Assembly: GCA_045658005.1 (NCBI GenBank)
Contig: JAZOUD010000056.1
Coordinates: 1 to 19,504 of the forward strand
Length of the DNA stretch: 19,504 nucleotides
Direction: 5' to 3'
Source: UBA2862 sp045658005
GTDB taxonomy: Bacteria; Bacillota; Clostridia; Christensenellales; Aristaeellaceae
Below, piece by piece: positions 6,055 through 13,867 of the stretch (position 1 is its first letter; every line of letters begins with the position of its first letter). Both the position numbers and the translations under genes were made by a program. Under the pieces are notes generated by a model. That model was not told the DNA's origin. It was given only the letters and a program-made list of their open reading frames with translations, and did not search any database.

Positions 6055-7281
6055 TCAGTTTGACTCCTCCTCGGCCTCCCGGGCGGTTACTGTGAAGGCA
6101 TCCTTGCCCAACAGGCCCAGTCGATAGTTGAAGGGGATGTCAGAATTCGGGAAGCGCTGGAAGAACAGCTTGCGGATGCGCTCCATGACCATATTGCCCG
6201 TCTTGTAGTTCACGGTGGGCAACAGCAGCGCAATCACATTGGTGCTGAAATGGGTGATGATATCGCCCTTGCGCAGGTTATCACGCAGTATCTCCACCAG
6301 GCCGTTTACGATGTTTTCCTGGCGAATGCTGTCGTAGTTGCCTTCCTCGGACTCACCCACCATGATGATGCCCAGGAACATCGTGGTGCCCAGGCGCTCC
6401 AGATTGCGCATCTCCAGGTTGTAGATGGCCTTGAACATCTCATAGTCGCACACAAATGCGCCGCGTTCCATGTCGCTGTTGTGAAGCTCCTGGCGGATGG
6501 CCTCCAGGTTCTCCTTCAGCGTCTGGCGGTTGCGGCTCATCTCCTGATAGAAGGCGGCCATTTCGGGGCTGGGCGGCGCGCCCAGGTAGCGATAGGTCAG
6601 GTTTGTGGCGTGCTTGTACTGCACCAGAGCGTCGCTGGTGCGATTCATGCTGATCATGGCCTTCATCAATTCGATGTGCAGCCGGTCATCAAAGCTGTCT
6701 ACCTCCAGGGCAGAACGACATACACCGCAAATTTCATTGAATTCCTCTGCCTTGCGCAGCAATTCGATATAATTATAGACCGCCGTAAGATACTGGGTAT
6801 GCAGCTGCTGGGCAAAGCCCGTATCGCCGTCCAAATCGCCGGTCTGGTACAGGTCGCCCTGGTACAGCTCCAGAATCTGCTGGTACATCTTCCGCTGCTT
6901 CTGGGGGTCGCGCTCCAGGGGTACCTGATCGAACAGATCCATCAGATCCAGCGCGTCGATTCTCATGTCCGGCAGGCTTTGCCAGTGATAGGCGCCGCGG
7001 TCCGACACGATGCAGCTGCCCATGCCATCGGACATCTGATTGAGCAGCGTCCTCATGCGGCTGACCAAGGTCTTCAGAGCATTTTCAGGGTTGGAAACGC
7101 TATGCTCTGGCCAGAGGGCGTGCAGCAATTGGGAGTTGGGCACGGAACGGCCCCTGTGAAGCACCAGGAACTCCATCAGCGCAGTGCCTTTGCGGGACTT
7201 GCTGACCGGATTTTCAACGTGCTGTTCATTGATATAGATGAGGAAGCTCCCCATCATCGTTATCCGCACGGTATCCGCCAT
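6055..7281 (-). CDS. SARP/BTAD-type transcriptional regulator with degenerate GGDEF-like C-terminus
   Basis: The 408-residue product is probably a DNA-binding activator. Residues 1-95 form the OmpR-like winged helix of SARP proteins (V-R-I-T-M-M-G-S-F start, N-A-L-K-T-L-V-S-R-M-R recognition segment). A bacterial transcriptional activator domain of TPR-like helices follows (about 100-250). The C-terminal 120 residues resemble a GGDEF domain. The catalytic site is replaced by S-T-N-V-I (346-350), so it cannot make c-di-GMP. The R-K-G-D at 337-340 sits exactly where the c-di-GMP-binding I-site R-x-x-D would be, five residues before the motif. The start at 7281 is chosen for its GGAGG ribosome binding site 9 nt upstream. 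It is the last gene of the pilus operon, 37 bp after the HPt gene. Control of pilus genes by a ligand-bound SARP is inference. Confidence 0.75.
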   Translation of the reverse strand: MADTVRITMMGSFLIYINEQHVENPVSKSRKGTALMEFLVLHRGRSVPNSQLLHALWPEHSVSNPENALKTLVSRMRTLLNQMSDGMGSCIVSDRGAYHWQSLPDMRIDALDLMDLFDQVPLERDPQKQRKMYQQILELYQGDLYQTGDLDGDTGFAQQLHTQYLTAVYNYIELLRKAEEFNEICGVCRSALEVDSFDDRLHIELMKAMISMNRTSDALVQYKHATNLTYRYLGAPPSPEMAAFYQEMSRNRQTLKENLEAIRQELHNSDMERGAFVCDYEMFKAIYNLEMRNLERLGTTMFLGIIMVGESEEGNYDSIRQENIVNGLVEILRDNLRKGDIITHFSTNVIALLLPTVNYKTGNMVMERIRKLFFQRFPNSDIPFNYRLGLLGKDAFTVTAREAEEESN

Positions 7282-7318
7282 GTGGCCAATCCTCCATTCC
7301 AAGGGTTGAATTCATAGA

Positions 7319-7672
7319 TCAGAGCGCCTTTAGCCGGTCATATTGCTCAAAGACCTCGTTTGCCAGTCGGTCACACTCAGGGCCCAAGGCCATGTCGGTG
7401 TTGCCCTTCAACATGTCGCTGAGCGCGCATACCGGTTTAAAAATCGGCGTCAATGCCACATTGCCTGTAGAGCCCTTCAACGCATGGGCCGCTTCAAAGG
7501 TCTTTGCGGTATCCCCGTCGGCCACCGCTGCCTTCAGCTTTGCGAAGCTGCCATCCACGTCGTCCTTCACCATGCCCACGACCTTCAGGTAAAACGGCTC
7601 CATGTTCATACAGCGGGCCAGGCCCTCCTCGACATTTGCGCCGTATGCCCTCAGGGAATCAATGGTCAACAT
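7319..7672 (-). CDS. Lone HPt phosphotransfer protein
   Basis: The 117-residue product is a single histidine phosphotransfer domain of four or five helices. The phosphorylated residue is His63 in A-H-A-L-K-G-S-T-G-N, matching the HPt consensus H-x-L-K-G. No kinase or receiver domain is attached, and no two-component gene lies in the window, so its partners must be elsewhere. The ATG at 7672 has GGAGGT 9 nt upstream; an earlier GTG is too close to that site. It sits between pilT and the SARP gene in the same transcript. HPt proteins relay phosphate between hybrid kinases and response regulators, so a role in pilus control is likely but unproven. Confidence 0.85.
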   Translation of the reverse strand: MLTIDSLRAYGANVEEGLARCMNMEPFYLKVVGMVKDDVDGSFAKLKAAVADGDTAKTFEAAHALKGSTGNVALTPIFKPVCALSDMLKGNTDMALGPECDRLANEVFEQYDRLKAL

Positions 7673-7710
7673 AATCACATAACCTCCGTATATTACCTAA
7701 AAGCGGTGCG

Positions 7711-8763
7711 TCACAGGCGCTTTGCCAGCGTCTCGGGGCTGACCGCATATGTCAGCGCCACCTCTCGGGTAATGGTACCCGCGCGGTACAGGCGTTGCAG
7801 CTCGCCGTCCATGGAGATCATGCCCTGGCCGGCGCCGCTGAATATCGCGTTGTCGATCTGGTGCGTGCGGCCGTCGCGGATCAGGTTCTGCACGGCGGGA
7901 TTCACAGTCATGACCTCAAACACAGCGATCTGGCCCCCCTCCTTCTTGGGCACCAGGCGCTGGGAGACCACAGCCCGCAGCACCATTGAAAGCTGCATGC
8001 GCACCTGGGCCTGCTGCTCGGCAGGGAAGGTATCCAGTATGCGATCCACAGTCTTGGAGGCGCCGGTGGTGTGCAGGGAAGACAGCAGCAGGTGGCCGGT
8101 TTCGGCGGCAGTGATGGCAATCTTTATCGATTCCAAATCGCGCATCTCGCCCAGCAGGATCACGTCCGGAGCCTGTCTCAGCGCCGCGCGCAGGGCGCGG
8201 GCGAAGGTGGGCACGTCGTTGGGCACGTCGCGCTGGCTGACCAGGGACTGCTTGTGATTGTGTATGTATTCGATCGGGTCCTCAATGGTCACGATGTGAC
8301 CGTGACGCTGGGCGTTGATGCGATCCACCATACAGGCCAGCGTGGTGCTCTTGCCGCTTCCGGCAGGGCCGGTGACCAGGATCATGCCGTTCAGGTTCTT
8401 GGTCAGCTCCATCACCAGGTCAGGGATGCCCAGCGACCGGGGATCGGGCAGGCCAAAGGCCACCATTCGGCAGGTCGCGGCCACAGTGCCGCGCTGCACA
8501 TAGGCATTGCAGCGGAATCGACTCAGGCCCGCCAGCGCGAAGGAGAAGTCATCGTCGCCCTCCTCGTGCAGCTTGGCGATGTCGCGGTGGGCCATCTCAT
8601 AGGCCTCGCGCACCAGCGACTCGGTGCCCGAGGGCTTGACGATATCGTCGGTCAGGGGCACCATGTCGCCCTTGACCTTGCAGGTCACGTGTGCGCCCGG
8701 TATGATGAATATATCCGAACCGCCCAGTTCATAGGCCTTGCGCAATATCTCTCTCAGTTCCAT
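7711..8763 (-). CDS. Type IV pilus retraction ATPase PilT
   Basis: The 350-residue product has the normal PilT length and all family motifs. These are Walker A T-G-P-A-G-S-G-K-S at 131-139, the Asp box T-I-E-D-P-I-E-Y at 159-166, Walker B I-L-L-G-E-M-R-D at 202-209, and the His box ending at H231. It also has A-V-Q-N-L-I-R-D at 290-297, the counterpart of the PilT-specific A-I-R-N-L-I-R-E. It forms a hexameric motor at the pilus base that depolymerises the fibre during retraction. The start has GGAGG 4 nt upstream and overlaps the previous gene by 10 bp. No PilB extension ATPase is encoded beside it, which is unusual: either PilB is encoded elsewhere or this protein is the only motor of the local machine. 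Confidence 0.95.
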   Translation of the reverse strand: MELREILRKAYELGGSDIFIIPGAHVTCKVKGDMVPLTDDIVKPSGTESLVREAYEMAHRDIAKLHEEGDDDFSFALAGLSRFRCNAYVQRGTVAATCRMVAFGLPDPRSLGIPDLVMELTKNLNGMILVTGPAGSGKSTTLACMVDRINAQRHGHIVTIEDPIEYIHNHKQSLVSQRDVPNDVPTFARALRAALRQAPDVILLGEMRDLESIKIAITAAETGHLLLSSLHTTGASKTVDRILDTFPAEQQAQVRMQLSMVLRAVVSQRLVPKKEGGQIAVFEVMTVNPAVQNLIRDGRTHQIDNAIFSGAGQGMISMDGELQRLYRAGTITREVALTYAVSPETLAKRL

Positions 8764-9197
8764 ACATCCTCCGTTACCGCCGTCAGCCGGTGCTCACGCC
8801 AGCGCAACCGCTCTTTTTCTCCCTGGGGCAACACCTCGACCGCGCAGCTCAGCGTGCGCAGGCCGTCGGAAAGCTCCCAGCTGACGATCCGGTCCTCCTG
8901 GCCCATCAGCATGCCGTCCGGCAGGTTGGCACGCACCGCAACCAGATAGGCCTCGTCGGAAAAGGTCGATGCCGCGCAGCGGGCCAGCACCCCGTCCAGC
9001 TCGGCGACGCTTCGCTCCGCCTTGTCGTTCAGCTCATAGCCGGCAGCCACCACTTCGATGCTGCGGCGGCTGAGCTGGACGTCGTTGCGGGCATTCATCA
9101 GCGCCAGCATGCCCAGCACGCCCATGCTCAATATCACCACGATCAGGATCAGGGAAGCGGCGCCGGGGCCGAAGGATACGTTGCTCTTGCGCCTCAT
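8754..9197 (-). CDS. Single-pass pilin-like protein, pilus cluster
   Basis: The 147-residue product has an N-terminal hydrophobic helix (about 14-33) preceded by basic residues and F-G-P-G, and followed by an amphipathic helix (A-R-N-D-V-Q-L-S-R-R). The remainder is soluble. The layout is that of a type IV minor pilin or PilX-like component, but there is no standard G-F-x-x-x-E prepilin site. The F-G-P-G-A motif may serve as cleavage site or simply as membrane anchor. The start overlaps the stop of the preceding gene (ATGA), and its end overlaps pilT, so it is translationally coupled. No precise family name can be given from sequence alone. Confidence 0.7.
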   Translation of the reverse strand: MRRKSNVSFGPGAASLILIVVILSMGVLGMLALMNARNDVQLSRRSIEVVAAGYELNDKAERSVAELDGVLARCAASTFSDEAYLVAVRANLPDGMLMGQEDRIVSWELSDGLRTLSCAVEVLPQGEKERLRWREHRLTAVTEDVWN

Positions 9198-9622
9198 GAC
9201 TTCGCCACCCCCTTGTATCGCGTGCAGGTCAGCGAAAACAGCTCCTCATCCTCCGCGCGGACGGCGTCGGGATTGCGCAGCTTGTAGAAGGCCCTCACCG
9301 TGCCGGACCACAGCTCGCCCGTCTCGGTGGGCTTTGCGTTCCCGTCGACATAAAGTGTGTAATCGCCGCGGTCCAGGGTCCAGGAGCCGTGGGAGCTGCG
9401 AAAGCCCATGCCTTCCAGCAGCTGTTCGACGTCCTCTGCCGCGTAGATCGACTCCGCCACATTCTGCGCGTCGGCGACAGCCAGGGATTCCACGCCGGAG
9501 CGCACGGTCATGTTCCTGGCGGTAACGAACACCTTCACCAGCACCGTAGCGGAGAGCATGAAGAAAAGCACCGCGATGAGGATCTCCACCAAAAGTATAT
9601 TGGATCGATTTCTGTTTCTCAT
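9194..9622 (-). CDS. Prepilin-like (PulG/minor pilin type) protein
   Basis: The 142-residue product begins with a short basic leader (R-N-R-N-R-S-N), then I-L-L-V-E-I-L-I-A-V-L-F-F. This is the class III signal of type IV pilins with Glu at +5 of the mature protein. The residue before the cut would be Asn instead of the usual Gly, which is atypical. A globular C-terminal part (70-142) follows the long helix. It probably joins the pilus or pseudopilus tip as a minor subunit. It lies 11 bp after the DUF4860 gene and overlaps the next gene by the ATGA arrangement. Confidence 0.75.
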   Translation of the reverse strand: MRNRNRSNILLVEILIAVLFFMLSATVLVKVFVTARNMTVRSGVESLAVADAQNVAESIYAAEDVEQLLEGMGFRSSHGSWTLDRGDYTLYVDGNAKPTETGELWSGTVRAFYKLRNPDAVRAEDEELFSLTCTRYKGVAKS

Positions 9623-9633
9623 CTCGCACCCCT

Positions 9634-10119
9634 CTACTGCGCGCAGCGCAGGGCCACGCGCACCGTCTCCGGTTCGCCCTTGCCGTTGATCATAGCCACC
9701 GTCAGCAGGCCGTTCTCCAGGCTGGGCTCAAAGCGCTGCGCCGGGCAAATGGCCGTGCCGGATTCGGGATTGAACGTCCCGTCGTCGCTGGTAAAGCATT
9801 CATACATCTGGCCGTCGTAGCAGTACAGCCAGGTGACGTAGGGCTCGCCGTCCAGGTCCTCGCGCATCGCCAGCGTCTTCACGCCGTCGTATTCGCCGAC
9901 CACCATGGCGTCGCGGGTATCCTCGGCGCGAATCATGCTGCGCACATAGGCGCCGAGCACGCGGTCCTCGTTGTTGGCGGTGGAGCGATCCACCGTATTG
10001 CGGTACATCTGGGCGCCCAGCAGCACCATCAGCGTGGACATCACCGCAAAAAGCCCCAGCAGCACGAACACGAACACGCCCTGCATGCTGTGCTGCACAG
10101 TCCTGCGTTTTCCGCTCAC
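9634..10119 (-). CDS. DUF4860 family protein of the pilus cluster
   Basis: The 161-residue product has one N-terminal membrane helix (about 13-35, starting M-Q-G-V-F-V-F-V-L-L-G-L-F). A soluble domain follows, with conserved-looking W-L-Y-C-Y-D-G-x-x-Y-E and A-Q-R-F-E-P segments. I recognise this as the DUF4860 type found in Clostridia next to type II/IV pilus genes; its function is not established. It resembles a minor pilin in layout and may help assemble or cap the fibre. The start is GTG in a GTGA overlap with the preceding stop codon, so it is translationally coupled to the upstream pseudopilin-like gene. Confidence 0.75.
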   Translation of the reverse strand: MSGKRRTVQHSMQGVFVFVLLGLFAVMSTLMVLLGAQMYRNTVDRSTANNEDRVLGAYVRSMIRAEDTRDAMVVGEYDGVKTLAMREDLDGEPYVTWLYCYDGQMYECFTSDDGTFNPESGTAICPAQRFEPSLENGLLTVAMINGKGEPETVRVALRCAQ

Positions 10120-10424
10120 GAATCGCTCGCCTCCACTTCTGTAACAGAAATATCGGGCATCAGATTCGAGCCGAAAGAATCATAGCGAACCAGGTATCTC
10201 GACTGATCGTAGGCCAGCCCGTAATGGGCGCGCAGGTATTCCAGTGTGGTGGGATACGCCCCTTCCACCGCGTAGCAGGTCAGCGCCGCGTTGTGCACCG
10301 CCTTGGTGACAAATTCCGTCTGGGCCTCGCCGCTGGTGCGCCCCATGCGGGTGACCAGCAGCCACGCGCCGCACAGCACCAATATCATCAGCAGCACGAT
10401 CGCAATTTCTCGCTTGTATGCCAT
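10116..10424 (-). CDS. Short pseudopilin-like membrane protein
   Basis: The 102-residue product has one N-terminal membrane helix (about 7-25). The following helix contains N-A-A-L-T-C-Y-A-V-E-G-A-Y-P, the pattern seen in pseudopilins where the N-terminal helix meets the globular part. No classical G/F-T prepilin cleavage site is visible. AGGAGG lies 10 nt before the ATG. It follows pilC by 38 bp and overlaps the DUF4860 gene. It is likely a small structural or accessory subunit of the pilus. Confidence 0.65.
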   Translation of the reverse strand: MAYKREIAIVLLMILVLCGAWLLVTRMGRTSGEAQTEFVTKAVHNAALTCYAVEGAYPTTLEYLRAHYGLAYDQSRYLVRYDSFGSNLMPDISVTEVEASDS

Positions 10425-10462
10425 TCGCTCATTGCCTCCTTACACAGCTCTGAGTGAATCCA

Positions 10463-11515
10463 TCACAGCATGCTGGACAGTATGCCGGCCATGGGCAGCA
10501 TCACGGACAGCAGCACCGCGCCGATGACCACCGCAAGCAGGGCGATCAGAGTCGGCTCGATGATAGCCACCAGGCGGTCGATGCCCTCCTCAACCTGTTC
10601 CTCATACAGGTCGGCGATCTTGCCCATCACCTGGTCCTCGCGTCCCGCGGCCACGCCCATGCGGATCATGCGGTCGTGCAGCGGGTCAAACAGCCTGGAA
10701 TTGGAAATCGCGTCGGCGAAGGCCGCGCCGTTGTCCAGGTCCCTGCGGATGCCCTGGACCTTGTCCGCCGCCTCGCTGTCCGACAGCACGGAGGGCAGCA
10801 GGCGGAAGGCTTCGTTGGTGGGAAAGCCGCTGTGCAGCATCATGGACAGCACGCTGGCCACGCGGGAAGAGGCCAGCTTCATGCTCAGGTTGCGTATCGG
10901 CGGGAAAATCTTCCTGATAAAGTTCAGCACGCTGTCCCGGGCGCTGGTCTTCATCAGGAGCGCGCACACCACCACGCCCAGCACCACCAGGGCCACCAGA
11001 GCCAGCACCACCCAGCCGATGGTGGAGCCCAGGCGCATCAGGCCGCTGCCTGAGGCGGACATCTCGGCGCCCATGCTGTTGAGCACCCGCTGGAACACGG
11101 GCAGCACCTTCCACAGCATGATGGCGATGATCAACACCAGCATGACGCCCAGCACCAGAGGATAGGTGACGGCGCCGATCACGGAGGACCGGATGCGATC
11201 CTCGCGGGCGTAGTATTCCGACAGGTCGTTCATCACGTTTTCCAGCTGGCCGGTCTGCTCGCCGATGCCCGTCATCTCCACCAGGTAGGTCGGCCACCTG
11301 TCATCGCGTTGGAGGGCCTGGTACAGCGAGCCGGTCTCGTTGACGGCCTTGCTGACGTTCTCGTACAGGTCGGCATATTCGCTCCCCCTGGTCGTCTCCG
11401 CCAGCGTCTCCATACCGTCGTAAAGCGGCAAACCGGCGCTGAGTATCAACGCCACCTGGCTGCAGAAGCTGGACAGCTCCGCAGAATCGAGCCCACGTTT
11501 CACGTTTCCGGCCAT
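10463..11515 (-). CDS. Type IV pilus inner-membrane platform protein (PilC/GspF)
   Basis: The 350-residue product is of the T2SS-F/PilC type. Two homologous cytoplasmic four-helix domains (about 12-130 and 215-320) each precede a membrane segment. Membrane helices lie at about 135-158, 178-200 and 322-345. The first domain carries F-C-x-Q-V-A-L-I-L-S-A-G-L-P-L, and the second S-M-M-L-H-S-G-F-P, the repeated family signature. It sits in the membrane and couples the motor ATPase to pilin polymerisation or removal. It is shorter than proteobacterial PilC (about 400) but normal for Gram-positive forms. AGGAGG lies 7 nt before the ATG. It is the second gene of the operon. Confidence 0.92.
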   Translation of the reverse strand: MAGNVKRGLDSAELSSFCSQVALILSAGLPLYDGMETLAETTRGSEYADLYENVSKAVNETGSLYQALQRDDRWPTYLVEMTGIGEQTGQLENVMNDLSEYYAREDRIRSSVIGAVTYPLVLGVMLVLIIAIMLWKVLPVFQRVLNSMGAEMSASGSGLMRLGSTIGWVVLALVALVVLGVVVCALLMKTSARDSVLNFIRKIFPPIRNLSMKLASSRVASVLSMMLHSGFPTNEAFRLLPSVLSDSEAADKVQGIRRDLDNGAAFADAISNSRLFDPLHDRMIRMGVAAGREDQVMGKIADLYEEQVEEGIDRLVAIIEPTLIALLAVVIGAVLLSVMLPMAGILSSML

Positions 11516-11560
11516 GTGAAAACCTCCTGTTATATGTATTGCTTGTTTTGTATCGGGATA

Positions 11561-12385
11561 TCAGTAGAAGCGCTCCGTCGTGTATTTCTTGGCGTCCATG
11601 CAGCCGAGCTCATGGGTCGGGTCGCAGAAGACCTCCTTGCCGTCCACCAGAGCCACCGTCCAGGCGTGATAGTACTTGTCGGCATAGCCGATCATCAGCC
11701 TGGCCGGAATGCCCTGCACACGCAGCATACACACCATGATGGCCGACAGGTCCTGGCAGACGCCGGCCCGGGCGTCAAAGCACTCCTCGATCTCCGGCAG
11801 GAGGAACTGGCCGCTGCTGGCGATGGCCTTCTGCCTGACAAAGTCGTAGCTGAACTCGCTCTTCATGAAATTCAGCACGTTGTTGTACACATCGCCCTGG
11901 CTGCAGATCTCATCAGACTTCAACACCGCGTTGGTGGTGCGCACGTAGTCGACATACTGGTTCGGCACCAGGAAGGCCGCGTTTTCGTCCGTCAGCTTCG
12001 CCGACAGCACCACCTTGCCCTGGGCGGAGTATTTCGACCCCTTCACGTTCTCAAACAGCGCAAATTCGTACTTGCCCGAGCCCAGCTGCAGCGGGAAGAC
12101 CTCGTAGTCGCCCGCGTTGTCCAGGTCGTAGGTCAGCTGCGCGCCGCTGTAGGTCACCCGCATCTTCAGGCCGTGATTCGTCGGCGCGGACACGCAGCAC
12201 ATCACATAGCCCTGGTCCATGTGGCTGGCATCTATGATCAGCTTGCCGTCGGTCTGGACATCCGTGCCCGAGCTCTCGGGCCATACCGCGTCCGCTGACG
12301 AGGCGTGGGCGGCGATCCCCAATCCCATGAGCAGCATCAACAGTGCAAATACAAATCCCACACGAAGCAAATTCAAACAGCGCAT
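11561..12385 (-). CDS. Secreted transglutaminase-like protein
   Basis: The 274-residue product begins with a signal peptide (about 1-28, A-H-A before the likely cut). A beta-rich region follows (40-140). The transglutaminase-like cysteine protease fold then follows with a complete triad: Cys210 (G-V-C-Q-D-L), His240 (Y-Y-H-A-W) and Asp255 (C-D-P-T). Such domains cleave or cross-link peptides on the cell surface. There is no lipobox or sortase signal, so the protein should be released or wall-associated. It is the promoter-proximal gene of the pilus operon, 45 bp before pilC, suggesting a task in pilus or wall processing. That link is inference. Its signal-peptide start is supported by an AAAGGA ribosome binding site 10 nt upstream. 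Confidence 0.85.
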   Translation of the reverse strand: MRCLNLLRVGFVFALLMLLMGLGIAAHASSADAVWPESSGTDVQTDGKLIIDASHMDQGYVMCCVSAPTNHGLKMRVTYSGAQLTYDLDNAGDYEVFPLQLGSGKYEFALFENVKGSKYSAQGKVVLSAKLTDENAAFLVPNQYVDYVRTTNAVLKSDEICSQGDVYNNVLNFMKSEFSYDFVRQKAIASSGQFLLPEIEECFDARAGVCQDLSAIMVCMLRVQGIPARLMIGYADKYYHAWTVALVDGKEVFCDPTHELGCMDAKKYTTERFY

Positions 12386-12419
12386 GGCGTTTCATTCCTT
12401 TCATAATTTCGCATTATAA

Positions 12420-12448
12420 ATTATACCATGTTAAGCGCTACAATGCAA
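12420..12448 (-). promoter_or_regulatory. Promoter of the type IV pilus operon
   Basis: On the minus strand, TTGCAT (12448-12443) and a perfect TATAAT (12425-12420) are 17 bp apart, with an extended TGG before the -10 box. The predicted start is near 12413, giving a leader of under 30 nt, too short for a riboswitch. No second good promoter is visible inside the operon, so all nine genes could share this transcript. Confidence 0.75.
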
Positions 12449-12543
12449 CGTCTTGGAGAAAAAAAAACGGTGATGTGATATGGTTACTCTTTGACTTTAA
12501 TATATAATTTACAATAAAAGTATGCGAATTCGTTTTCGCCATA

Positions 12544-12572
12544 TTTTCAAATCTCTGTTATTATAGTATAAT
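12544..12572 (+). promoter_or_regulatory. Promoter of the diguanylate cyclase gene
   Basis: TTTTCA (12544-12549) and a perfect TATAAT (12567-12572) are 17 bp apart in an AT-rich stretch. The leader of about 65 nt contains two similar units (GCCTGAAAGGAT and GCCGAAAGGAT). The second unit supplies the ribosome binding site. Confidence 0.5.
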
Positions 12573-12646
12573 AAATGATGATCGCATTGTAGTAAAAGGG
12601 GAGTTACACCCTATTGCCTGAAAGGATCAAGCCGAAAGGATTTTCA

Positions 12647-13804
12647 ATGGAAGCTATACTGTACGCAGAGATATATCTGTTCTGTATCATAATCGTCTGG
12701 CTGTGCAAATACTGGTCGGACCAGCGCTCCTCAGATTCCGCGTCGGAGCGTTGGCTTCATACTGCGCTGGTCGGCTTTTTGGTCAGCTTTATTTCAAATT
12801 TCCTGTTTACGCTGTTCAACCGCGTGCTTCCCGCGACGCCTGTCACCCGCCACGCCTCGTGGCTGTTCAAGACCGCCTATCACGTGATGCTGTGCTTCGG
12901 CGTATTCTCCTGGTGCGGCTATGCCGATACCGAATGCCGAGGCACGCTGTTCACCACCCGCAAGCGGGTGATGACTTCGGCCATACCGATTGGGTTGATG
13001 ATTGCGCTGGTCGTCAGCAACCTGTGGACCCACAACCTGTTTACGATCAATGAGGGCGGTTATGTGCGCGGGAAGCTGTTCCATCTGGAAATGGGGCTGC
13101 TGGTGGCGATCACCACGGTCTTCAGCGTCAAGCTGCTGCTGCACGCCCGCAGCGAGACCGACCCCATCAAGCGGGGCCACATGAAGCTGGTGTCCTCGTT
13201 CCCGCTGTGTCTGCTGATCGCATGGCTGCTGTCCCTCGCAGGCGAATCGTTCCCGATCATCAGCGTGGCCATCACCATCGAGCTGCTGTGCCTGTACATG
13301 GGCACCTCCACCCAGCAGATCTCCATGGACAAGCTGACCCAGGTGAACAACCGCCAGAACCTGCTGAGCTTCCTGGAATACAAGTGCGTCAACCACAGCG
13401 AAAAGCTGTTCCTTTTCATGATGGACCTGGATTACTTCAAGACCATCAACGACACCTACGGCCACCTGGAGGGCGACGACGCGCTGATCCGGGCCGCGAA
13501 AGCCCTGAAGATGTCCTGCGGCGAATTCAGGCGCAGGCCCTACATCGCCCGCTATGGCGGAGACGAATTCATCGTGGTGATCGAATCCACCAAGCAGGAG
13601 GCCGACCAGCTGCTGGAGAACATCCACAAAAACCTGGAGGCCCTGAACGCCAACGCCAACAAACCCTACAAGCTGGCCTTCAGCATCGGCGTGGCCGAGT
13701 ACCATCCCGGCATGGACGCCAACGCGCTGATCGAAGCCGCCGACAGCGAGCTGTACAAGATCAAGCGTGCCCGCCCACCTCGCCCGGGCGAGAGCAAGCG
13801 TTAG
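12647..13804 (+). CDS. Membrane-bound diguanylate cyclase (GGDEF)
   Basis: The 385-residue product makes c-di-GMP from two GTP. The N-terminal half has about seven membrane helices (near 6-22, 37-58, 76-92, 108-126, 144-165, 182-198, 203-220), probably a sensory module. The GGDEF domain spans about 228-380 with D-x-L-T-x-x-x-N-R, the metal-binding F-M-M-D-L-D-Y-F-K-T-I-N-D and the active-site G-G-D-E-F at 304-308, all intact. The inhibitory I-site position (295-298) reads R-R-R-P instead of R-x-x-D, so product feedback is probably lost. The start at 12647 has AAAGGA 6 nt upstream; an earlier TTG at 12614 is less likely. It is divergent from the pilus operon and ends at a terminator shared with the opposing aminopeptidase gene. 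Confidence 0.92.
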   Translation: MEAILYAEIYLFCIIIVWLCKYWSDQRSSDSASERWLHTALVGFLVSFISNFLFTLFNRVLPATPVTRHASWLFKTAYHVMLCFGVFSWCGYADTECRGTLFTTRKRVMTSAIPIGLMIALVVSNLWTHNLFTINEGGYVRGKLFHLEMGLLVAITTVFSVKLLLHARSETDPIKRGHMKLVSSFPLCLLIAWLLSLAGESFPIISVAITIELLCLYMGTSTQQISMDKLTQVNNRQNLLSFLEYKCVNHSEKLFLFMMDLDYFKTINDTYGHLEGDDALIRAAKALKMSCGEFRRRPYIARYGGDEFIVVIESTKQEADQLLENIHKNLEALNANANKPYKLAFSIGVAEYHPGMDANALIEAADSELYKIKRARPPRPGESKR

Positions 13805-13813
13805 GAATCCTAT

Positions 13814-13862
13814 AAAACCACCGGGCCGCCACCCTTACGGATGGCGACCCGGTGGTTTTTTT
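13814..13862. terminator. Bidirectional terminator
   Basis: The stem ACCACCGGG (13817-13825) pairs with CCCGGTGGT (13848-13856). Runs of A before it and T after it give a poly-U tail in both directions. It lies between two convergent genes, the diguanylate cyclase (+) and the M18 aminopeptidase (-). Confidence 0.9.
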
Positions 13863-13867
13863 GGGCA

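Noticed and set aside
6250..7317. Long plus-strand open frame of 355 codons opposite the SARP gene.
   Set aside because: It is a mirror of the GC-rich coding strand. Its His/Gln/Ala-rich composition has no domain features, whereas the minus-strand product has clear domains. The same holds for long shadow frames opposite pilT, pilC, the aminopeptidase and the MreB-like gene.
12573..12646. Possible c-di-GMP riboswitch in the leader of the diguanylate cyclase gene.
   Set aside because: The leader is only about 65 nt and lacks the conserved GEMM core; the two GAAAGGAT units look like a duplicated ribosome-binding segment.
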